Assembly: GCA_031292355.1 (NCBI GenBank)
Contig: JARLHI010000075.1
Location: forward strand, 124,001 to 188,000
Source of the DNA: Candidatus Obscuribacterales bacterium
Lineage (GTDB): Bacteria > Cyanobacteriota > Vampirovibrionia > Obscuribacterales > Obscuribacteraceae
Reading direction: 5' to 3'
DNA: 64,000 nucleotides
Positions 57,733-64,000 of the stretch are shown in pieces. Every line of letters starts with the position of its first letter. Position 1 is the first letter of the stretch. Position numbers and translations under genes: made by a program. The notes beneath the pieces were generated by a model. The model saw only the letters and a list, made by a program, of their open reading frames with translations. It did not search any database and had not been told where the DNA came from.

Positions 57733-58647
57733 ATGGATAGACTATCTGCAGCAATCAATGCTGCCCTTAAGGCTTTGGCAGGTGTCACGCGCCTGATTTG
57801 TTCATGCTTATGCCTGGAAAACTGCCGCATTTGCAAAAAAGAATTATCCCTGACACTTGGTTTCGATTATCAAAAGGAAACGCCGAAAACTCTGGTTGAA
57901 ACGCCGACATCTAAAATCGACCGAGCCATTGCTGGTATATCGCAATTAGTCTGCACAGAATCAACCTATCCGGCGCTTCTAAAGGCGGTGGATGCGCCCC
58001 TCCTCAGCACAGAATATTCAGAATGTCTGTGCTACGAGTGCTGGCTAAACCTCGAAATAGGAGAAGCGCTGGTAGGCACCTGCAAATTGAAAAATACCAT
58101 TCAAACCAAACTGCCGATAGTAAGCGGGGCGGCTTACGAAGGCAAGGTACGTGACTTGATTGGACGTTTTAAATATGACGGAGACAAATTACTCGCAACC
58201 GATCTTAGCTACATCATGGTCAATGCCTGGTCGGCTTTAAGCGAACGTATACCGGCATCGAATCTACTACTTGTGCCAGTGCCGTTGCACAAACATCGAC
58301 TGCGCAACCGCGGATTCAATCAAGCAGATCTTCTGGCTCGACACCTCTCGCTCGTAACTGGTGTTAAACGGGTCAATGCCTTATCTCGAACAATCTACAC
58401 CAGACCCCAGCAGACACTGGGAAGGCAAGAACGTTTGAACAACGTCAAAGGAGCATTCAAGGTTAACGCAAGATTGGTGCAAGGCAAAAACATCATTCTG
58501 GTAGATGATGTTTGCACATCAGGGGCAACACTAATTGAATGCACAGAAGAATTGCTCCAGCATGGCGCAGTCTCTGTTGCAGCTATTACCGTCGCGCGAG
58601 CAATTATTTATCACAATCAATCAGACAAAGCGAACGACGCAGCTTAG
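57733..58647 (+). CDS. comF: ComF family amidophosphoribosyltransferase-like protein
   Basis: 304 residues with GGAGGG about seven bases before the ATG. An N-terminal Cys-rich zinc region (CSCLCLENCRICKKE) and a second (CLCYECW) precede the phosphoribosyltransferase domain: GAAYEGKVRDLIGRFKYDG, VPVPLHKHRLRNRGFNQA, and the PRPP loop ILVDDVCTSGATL. In naturally transformable bacteria ComF handles incoming single-stranded DNA. No other competence gene is in the window. It diverges from the aluminium-resistance gene. Confidence 0.93.
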   Translation: MDRLSAAINAALKALAGVTRLICSCLCLENCRICKKELSLTLGFDYQKETPKTLVETPTSKIDRAIAGISQLVCTESTYPALLKAVDAPLLSTEYSECLCYECWLNLEIGEALVGTCKLKNTIQTKLPIVSGAAYEGKVRDLIGRFKYDGDKLLATDLSYIMVNAWSALSERIPASNLLLVPVPLHKHRLRNRGFNQADLLARHLSLVTGVKRVNALSRTIYTRPQQTLGRQERLNNVKGAFKVNARLVQGKNIILVDDVCTSGATLIECTEELLQHGAVSVAAITVARAIIYHNQSDKANDAA

Positions 58648-58676
58648 AATTTATGGTTTAACCGCCAAGTCTTTTT

Positions 58677-59534
58677 CTAATGCTCACCGACGAGTTTATA
58701 GATTCGAACCGACTTCACATGCATATCATGACCTTCAGCGTTATCAGGCACGCCATCGTAAATCAATGCACTCGAAAACATGACGTCAGCAGGGGCAATG
58801 ACTGCACCGTTTGTAACAACGGCAGCTATAGGTTCGCCATCAATTGCGAAAATCATTTCGTTCTCCTTCCATAGCACACCATAATCATGGAATGCCGCGG
58901 AGAGATCATCGGTGACGCTTGCTCCCCAGCCCATGCCACTATGCTTCACATCTGAAAGAGCGACATTGTCTTTCTTTGCTGGATATTGTTGTAATCCAAT
59001 GTGGTCATAACTGGGATACTGGCATTCACAAACATCGATTTCAAAATAGTCTCTGGTAGCCGGTTGATTCGCTGTGTTCATCCAGAAAGCATTATTCATC
59101 CCTTTGATGTCAGCAATTTTCATTTTCGCCTCAAAAAACCCAAACTGATACGAAGACTTACTCTGAATCGAGCCAGTTGACCAGTGATTACGTGGACAAT
59201 TAGTCGCAATCATCGTCTTGAGCGTTAGACCAGATTTGGAGACTTGCACGTTATCAGGAGTTCTGCAGATCTTGCCAGAATGATCCGTCATCAACCTCCA
59301 GTCAGACTCCAGTTCTTTAGGATCAGTGAAATCGGTTTGAAATACCGGCGCAAGAGTGCCCGAGCGATAGCGACGTATTTCTTCGCGGTCTGCGTTTGTG
59401 ACAGAACGTCTTTTGCCATAAGACTGATCTGGACTTCCCCAGCTGACCGGCTTCGCTAGTTTGATAGCATGCGCGGGCGGAACTAAAATCGTTGTCGCAA
59501 AGATCAAGAAGAACCCTATCCAGTGTCTCAACAT
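58677..59534 (-). CDS. Secreted family 16 glycoside hydrolase
   Basis: AGGAG lies six bases before ATG 59534, which is preferred over an ATG six bases upstream. A signal peptide (RHWIGFFLIFATTILVPPAHA) leads to a jelly-roll domain. The GH16 catalytic motif E-[ILV]-D-x-x-E appears as EIDVCE at about residues 165-170, following the NNAFWMNT strand; FGFFEAKMKI is the usual upstream strand. GH16 members cut beta-1,3/1,4-glucans or algal galactans. The sequence does not let me pick the substrate. It is convergent with comF. Confidence 0.85.
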   Translation of the reverse strand: MLRHWIGFFLIFATTILVPPAHAIKLAKPVSWGSPDQSYGKRRSVTNADREEIRRYRSGTLAPVFQTDFTDPKELESDWRLMTDHSGKICRTPDNVQVSKSGLTLKTMIATNCPRNHWSTGSIQSKSSYQFGFFEAKMKIADIKGMNNAFWMNTANQPATRDYFEIDVCECQYPSYDHIGLQQYPAKKDNVALSDVKHSGMGWGASVTDDLSAAFHDYGVLWKENEMIFAIDGEPIAAVVTNGAVIAPADVMFSSALIYDGVPDNAEGHDMHVKSVRIYKLVGEH

Positions 59535-59617
59535 CGTCATCTCCTAACATAGCGGTCTCTCCGACAGCGAACCAGTTTAACCGACTTCTGCTAAAGTTAA
59601 AATTGAGGACTACCAAC

Positions 59618-60118
59618 ATGTTTTTTGGAGTCGCAGTTTTGAATCAACTCGTTTCAAAATACGTTGAACAATTTCTGTCACGCTTAGAACCCACTCAGCT
59701 GGCAGCTGGGTTGACACAGGAATTGAGAAAATCCGCCTTTGCGTTTGCCAGAGATGAATGCGGCCAAGCAATACTTTGGCACCGTGGAATGATCTTGCAA
59801 TACATTTTGGATGAACTCAGAGGTTTCGGACCTCTGGAACGGCTTTTGCAGGATAAGGAAATTCAAGAAATACATGTTTATAGTGCGGAGCGGATTCTTG
59901 TGCGCAAAACTCATACGACCTTATTGACACAAGCATCGTTTACATTTTTGGGATCGAGTCAATACGACCGAGTCCTACAAAGGTTGCTTACAGCAAAAGA
60001 CGAGCTGGGAAATATCACGCTCATCGACGGTACAAGATTCAATATCGAGTTCACTAACGAACGAGCTAATGCACCACATTTTAAAATCCATAAAATTCTC
60101 AATGACCCGATTTATTGA
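59618..60118 (+). CDS. Isolated CpaF/TadA-type N-terminal domain protein (no ATPase core)
   Basis: TGAGGA is about nine bases before ATG 59618. The 166-residue product reads ILDELRGFGPLERLLQDKEI, then IQEIHVYSAERILVRK, matching the region of CpaF/TadA secretion ATPases just before the RecA core. It then has DGTRFNIEF, like their DGSR-N strand, and stops. No Walker A or B follows. It may be a truncated gene or a stand-alone adaptor. Its last 20 bases overlap the 3' end of the convergent prolyl oligopeptidase. Confidence 0.6.
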   Translation: MFFGVAVLNQLVSKYVEQFLSRLEPTQLAAGLTQELRKSAFAFARDECGQAILWHRGMILQYILDELRGFGPLERLLQDKEIQEIHVYSAERILVRKTHTTLLTQASFTFLGSSQYDRVLQRLLTAKDELGNITLIDGTRFNIEFTNERANAPHFKIHKILNDPIY

Positions 60119-62354
60119 AGTCATACGTGCGGAGTAATGCTCGCTCCCTCTCACTTTCGTCGAGAAGCTCTTCAAATAGAAACGCCCATTTATCGGTAGC
60201 TTCGTCAATTACTTTCTCAGTCGACTTTCCATGCCCGTGACCGGCTTTAGTATCAATGCGAATCAAAATTGGATTATCGCAATGCTCGGTTGCCTGAGCC
60301 GTTTGTAGCGCTGCCGCAAACTTAAAACTGTGACCTGGCACCACTCTGTCATCATGATCAGCGGTTGTAACCATCGTAGCTGGATAGCAAACACCTTGTT
60401 TGATGTTATGCAGTGGTGAGTATTTGATCAAAGATTTGAAATCTTCAGCGTTTTCAGGCGAGCCGTATTCTTGAGTCCACCCCCAGCCTACTGTGAATTT
60501 GTTGAAGCGCAACATGTCCATCACGCCTACGGCCGGTATTGCTGCCTGATAGAGCTCAGGTCGTTGTGTCATGCAAGCACCAACGAGCAAGCCACCATTG
60601 CTGCCCCCGCCGATCGATAGCTTTTCTTTGCAAGTATATTTTCGCGCAACTAGGGTTTCGGCGGCCGCGATAAAGTCATCAAAAACATTTTGTTTTTTGG
60701 CTTTCATGCCAGCTTCGTGCCAGGCTTCACCATATTCGCCACCGCCACGTAAGGCAGGCATGGCGTATATTCCACCAGATTCCATCCAGAACAAATTAGA
60801 CGGTGAGAAAGTTGGTAATAGCGAAATTTTAAAACCACCATAACCATATAAATAGGTCTGATTCTTGCCGTCTAATTTCAAGCCCTTTTTGTAACTGACG
60901 AACATCGGCAATTTAGTGCCGTCTTTGCTAGCAAAAAATATTTGCTCAGTGACAAAATCATCTGGATTGAAGTGTGTGTGCGGGGCAAAAAATACATCCT
61001 GACTTTCAGAGCCCTTACTCTCCACAAGCGCTTTTACATCAAGATGGTAGATCTTGGCCGGTGTATTGAACGAAGTATAAGAATAGTACGTCTCTTTATC
61101 ATCAAGTTTTCCAGCAAAACCAGCTACGGTGCCATAGCCAGGCAAAGCCAACTTGGTTAAGAACTTTCCATTCAAATCATGAAGAGTGACTAACGAGTGG
61201 GCGTCCTGCATGTATGAGCAAATGAAAGAGTTGTCGACGGTGGCAACATCCTCCAAGGTATCAGTCGATTCTTTTACCACTTCCTTCAATTTGTCTTTCG
61301 CGATACTGTCACTGCATCCAGCGATGGATGTCCAGCTTGTTTCGACGATGCGCCCGCGGGGAGCATCTTCATCGGTCAGAAACCAGAACTGTTCATTTTT
61401 CTGTCCCACAAACGTAAACATTGCTCGACCAACTGGCACCACTTGTTTGAGGACAGACTTGCTGTCTTGCAAATCCTGGAGCAGTACACCATTCTTAGGT
61501 GACGTGCCGTGAAAAATTTGCACGATCAGATAACGTCCGTCGTCAGTGATTGTTGGTGAAAATTCCCATTCTTTTTGATCTTTGCGTTCGTAGATCAGCT
61601 GATCCTTTGATTGGGCCTCACCAATTTTATGGAAAAACAATTTCTGATAATAATTAGCGGCCTGCAATTCTTGACCGGCAGCAGGCTCATCATAGCGACT
61701 GTAGTAAAAGCCACTGCCGTCTCTTAGAAAAGCGACCGAACCATTTTTAACAAATTTGATTTCATCATTTAAGTCTGTATTTTTAGAAATATCTTTGACA
61801 TGCCAGATTTGCCAATCTGAACCAGCCGAACTCAAACCGTAAGCCATCAACTGACCGTCATCAGTGATTTCATAATTTGCGAGATCGACAGTCCCATCCT
61901 TCGATAATTTATTGGGATCTAAAAGCACCGTACCTTTTGCATTTTTTTCGGACGCATCCTGCACATAGAGAACGTTTTGATTTTGCAGTCCGTCATTTTT
62001 GGAATAGAAAAGTCGAGTATTTTTCTTGATAGGAACACCGCAACGCTCATAATTCCACAACTCACTCAATCGTGTCTTTATCTCCGGACGAGCGGCAATC
62101 TTGGACAGAAACGCCGTCGTTACTTCATTTTCGCTTTTAACCCAAGCGGCAGTTTTCTCCGAATTGGCGTCTTCTAGCCATCTGTACGGATCTGCGACTT
62201 TTACACCGTTATAGTCGTCAACGACATCGCCTTTGTCTGTTGATGGATACTTGATTTCTGCGGCGCTAGATGAACTCGAAGAAAGCATGAGCCCGGAAAT
62301 TATCACAACCAGTGATAAAATCTCTCGTGACTTGAAAGAAGCAAAGGTCTTCAT
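60099..62354 (-). CDS. Exported prolyl oligopeptidase (family S9A)
   Basis: 751 residues with a signal peptide (SLVVIISGLMLSSSSSSAA). Residues ~30-75 carry YNGVKVADPYRWLED, the signature opening of S9A enzymes. A beta-propeller region runs to ~480 and the alpha/beta-hydrolase domain follows, with the serine in GGGSNGG (near residue 585), Asp in DHDDRVVPGH and His in AGHGHGK. It cuts short proline-containing peptides; export suggests periplasmic peptide use. Confidence 0.94.
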   Translation of the reverse strand: MKTFASFKSREILSLVVIISGLMLSSSSSSAAEIKYPSTDKGDVVDDYNGVKVADPYRWLEDANSEKTAAWVKSENEVTTAFLSKIAARPEIKTRLSELWNYERCGVPIKKNTRLFYSKNDGLQNQNVLYVQDASEKNAKGTVLLDPNKLSKDGTVDLANYEITDDGQLMAYGLSSAGSDWQIWHVKDISKNTDLNDEIKFVKNGSVAFLRDGSGFYYSRYDEPAAGQELQAANYYQKLFFHKIGEAQSKDQLIYERKDQKEWEFSPTITDDGRYLIVQIFHGTSPKNGVLLQDLQDSKSVLKQVVPVGRAMFTFVGQKNEQFWFLTDEDAPRGRIVETSWTSIAGCSDSIAKDKLKEVVKESTDTLEDVATVDNSFICSYMQDAHSLVTLHDLNGKFLTKLALPGYGTVAGFAGKLDDKETYYSYTSFNTPAKIYHLDVKALVESKGSESQDVFFAPHTHFNPDDFVTEQIFFASKDGTKLPMFVSYKKGLKLDGKNQTYLYGYGGFKISLLPTFSPSNLFWMESGGIYAMPALRGGGEYGEAWHEAGMKAKKQNVFDDFIAAAETLVARKYTCKEKLSIGGGSNGGLLVGACMTQRPELYQAAIPAVGVMDMLRFNKFTVGWGWTQEYGSPENAEDFKSLIKYSPLHNIKQGVCYPATMVTTADHDDRVVPGHSFKFAAALQTAQATEHCDNPILIRIDTKAGHGHGKSTEKVIDEATDKWAFLFEELLDESERERALLRTYDFNKSGH

Positions 62355-62513
62355 CGCGTATTCCTCGTTGAGCGGTGCCTGGCAAAGATTACCACTTTAA
62401 ATAGATTGATAGCGTCAACACAATTTCGCGTGACAAGGGCATACATTAAGTCACTTTACGGCTACACTAAATGACCTGTCGCGACCATTCACCCAGGTTG
62501 TCAATCTAGCTTC

Positions 62514-64000
62514 ATGTCACTTCTCTATAACACCCGCAAAGATGGCTCGTCGGTACTTTTCATCGATGGCGACTTGCAATTCGATACGCGAGACGAAGCC
62601 GTTTATCACGAGAGTCTGGTGTTTCCGGCTCTTTCAGTTTTACAAAAAAGGCGACCGCCTCAAGCCACCTTTAAAGGATTGATTCTGGGCGGTGGCGACG
62701 GTCTGGTCGCCCGCGAAATGCTCAAAAGTAATTGCTTCGACAATATCATGGTCGCTGAATATGACGCTTCTGTCGTTGCTCTTACTCGAGCAAAACTGTC
62801 ACAGCTGAGCAATAACAGTTTTGCAGATCCTCGGATAGATCTGCAAATCGGCGATTGTCGCAATTTTATCGACTATGCCATCGCAGATGGTGCACAGTTC
62901 GATTTAATCATTGCCGATTTAACTGTGCCTCAATCGCTGGACGCAGCCAGCTTACACAGTATAAATTTCTACGAGAAGATAGGTCAAATTCTAAAACATG
63001 ACTCAGTCTTTGCCACGAACGCGCTTTCCCCAACTAAATATCCAGACGCGTATTGGTGCATTTACAACAGCATCCGCAGCGCGAAGATTTACCCACGTCC
63101 ATATCGGATTGCGATGCCTTCGTTTCAAGCCGAAGGGTATGGACCTGATTGGGGATTCTTTCTAGCCTCGCCAGCCCCAATCGGGAAATCAGAAATAGGC
63201 GTCGATTTTGAATTTCCTGAAAGCAATACGCAACTGAAAAATGCTGAGCAAATGCAGCGGCTCTTCCATTTTCCTACGTTCATTGCAGCCAGACGCGAGC
63301 TGTCACTGCCAGCTGGAGCCAACAGCGACATTCTTCTCCATTATTTGAGCAAGGCTAATGAAGAAAACGTGGCTCATCAAACCGACTGGAACTCTCTCGA
63401 TTTTTCAATCGACGCTACAGCAATTCCGCGAGTAGACCTCGGCGATCAAGTTTTGCCGCACGATGTATGCACATTGCTCAAAGAGAGCATCGACAAAGAC
63501 ACTGTCTTCGAGCAGATTATCGACTTGATGCCGTCCTTGCAACGAGACCAGACAAAAGAAATGGTTGGCGCGTTTCTCTTGAATCCGGCTCGTTTTTTGC
63601 AGGCTATCGATTTACCGGCTCTGATTGACAGACTAATCGCTAGGGCCGAAGAGCTGCCGCGCAAACTACTGGCAGAATTAAAAGAACTAAGAATCAAATT
63701 AGAAGAACTTGCAGGAGACTACGAGCGTTTACTGCAACTTGGACTTAAGGTAGTGACCATCGCCACTCTCGTCGTTATTGTAGGCAACCTGCTGTCGCCA
63801 GATGCGGTTTATGGCAAAGGCTCATCAGGTGGTGGCACATATGGCACATTTGCTAGCGATGCACATGGATTTTCTCAGCTCTCGCATACAAAAATGGACG
63901 TTTCGTCATCTGAACCCGAGCTTGCAACCGGCATGGGTTTCAGAAGTCGACAAGCCTCATCGATGTGCCTGGACGAAACTGGAACAGCATATCCCACTCG
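62514..64000 (+). CDS. Spermidine-synthase-like methyltransferase-fold protein with membrane tail, cut by right window edge
   Basis: The frame opens at ATG 62514 and stays open to 64000 (about 495 residues seen). Residues ~1-235 match the spermidine synthase fold: QFDTRDEAVYHESLVFPAL, GLILGGGDGLVAREML, ADLTVPQSLD. The GGGDG nucleotide loop is intact, followed by EYDASV. Residues ~240-400 are not recognised. A helix-rich charged stretch (~385-410) leads to one membrane segment (VVTIATLVVIVGNLL, ~416-430) and a Gly/Ser-rich tail (GKGSSGGGTYG). The polyamine-synthase assignment is by fold; membrane-anchored forms of unknown role occur. Confidence 0.75.
   Translation, partial: MSLLYNTRKDGSSVLFIDGDLQFDTRDEAVYHESLVFPALSVLQKRRPPQATFKGLILGGGDGLVAREMLKSNCFDNIMVAEYDASVVALTRAKLSQLSNNSFADPRIDLQIGDCRNFIDYAIADGAQFDLIIADLTVPQSLDAASLHSINFYEKIGQILKHDSVFATNALSPTKYPDAYWCIYNSIRSAKIYPRPYRIAMPSFQAEGYGPDWGFFLASPAPIGKSEIGVDFEFPESNTQLKNAEQMQRLFHFPTFIAARRELSLPAGANSDILLHYLSKANEENVAHQTDWNSLDFSIDATAIPRVDLGDQVLPHDVCTLLKESIDKDTVFEQIIDLMPSLQRDQTKEMVGAFLLNPARFLQAIDLPALIDRLIARAEELPRKLLAELKELRIKLEELAGDYERLLQLGLKVVTIATLVVIVGNLLSPDAVYGKGSSGGGTYGTFASDAHGFSQLSHTKMDVSSSEPELATGMGFRSRQASSMCLDETGTAYPT

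Noticed and set aside
1-64000. Mobile elements, phage genes, tRNA or rRNA genes
   Set aside because: No transposase, integrase, terminal inverted repeats, cloverleaf-like segment or conserved rRNA sequence was recognised on either strand.

Overview
The window is a gene-dense bacterial chromosome segment of moderate GC with no rRNA, tRNA, CRISPR array, transposase or phage gene that I can see. The style (many secreted TPR proteins, Wsp/Pil-type chemosensory genes, very large hybrid kinases, long-form HPF, a peroxisomal-style two-domain beta-oxidation enzyme) suggests a non-photosynthetic relative of cyanobacteria such as the Obscuribacterales/Vampirovibrionia (Melainabacteria) group. That placement is an inference from gene content, not a measured phylogeny. 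Codon and base use look even throughout, so I see no foreign island.

Region 1 (1-29.4 kb) is mainly housekeeping and envelope genes. On the minus strand lie a sensor cut by the left edge, a 1251-residue TPR protein, ribosome hibernation factor hpf and a secreted barrel-like protein. On the plus strand follow a small membrane protein, a FadB-type beta-oxidation enzyme, the RNA 2',3'-cyclic phosphodiesterase thpR and a single-domain response regulator. Then come an amidase with a His-rich linker, mnmA, a second TPR protein, mfd with a parvulin-type foldase lipoprotein, a probable clan-CD (C25-like) cysteine peptidase, a YdeP-type molybdopterin oxidoreductase with fdhD and a TPR protein, small proteins and a dienelactone hydrolase.

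Region 2 (29.4-54.3 kb) is an almost uninterrupted 25-kb signalling island of three transcription units. The plus-strand unit is cheW-cheR(TPR)-cheW-cheA(REC)-cheB-REC, the same order and architectures as the Wsp system (wspB-C-D-E-F) but ending in a REC-only protein instead of a diguanylate cyclase. Facing it is a minus-strand unit of two amino-acid-type periplasmic binding proteins, two chemoreceptors and a PAS-REC-Hpt-Hpt protein that has no kinase domain. Upstream of that, also on the minus strand, is a 2121-residue cytosolic poly-HAMP hybrid kinase resembling the fungal group III (Nik1/Os-1) osmosensors, followed by a second cheR, a second cheB and a REC-HK-REC-REC kinase. The island holds three kinase cores, ten REC domains and three Hpt domains but no DNA-binding or cyclic-di-GMP output domain. 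A plausible reading is that binding proteins and receptors feed the CheA, and the Hpt hub exchanges phosphate between the CheA branch and the hybrid kinases.

Region 3 (54.6-64 kb) returns to metabolism: a metallo-beta-lactamase-fold hydrolase next to prs, a PLP enzyme of the aluminium-resistance/methionine gamma-lyase family, comF, a secreted GH16 enzyme, an isolated CpaF-N-terminal-like domain, a prolyl oligopeptidase, and a spermidine-synthase-like protein with an unusual membrane tail that is cut by the right edge.
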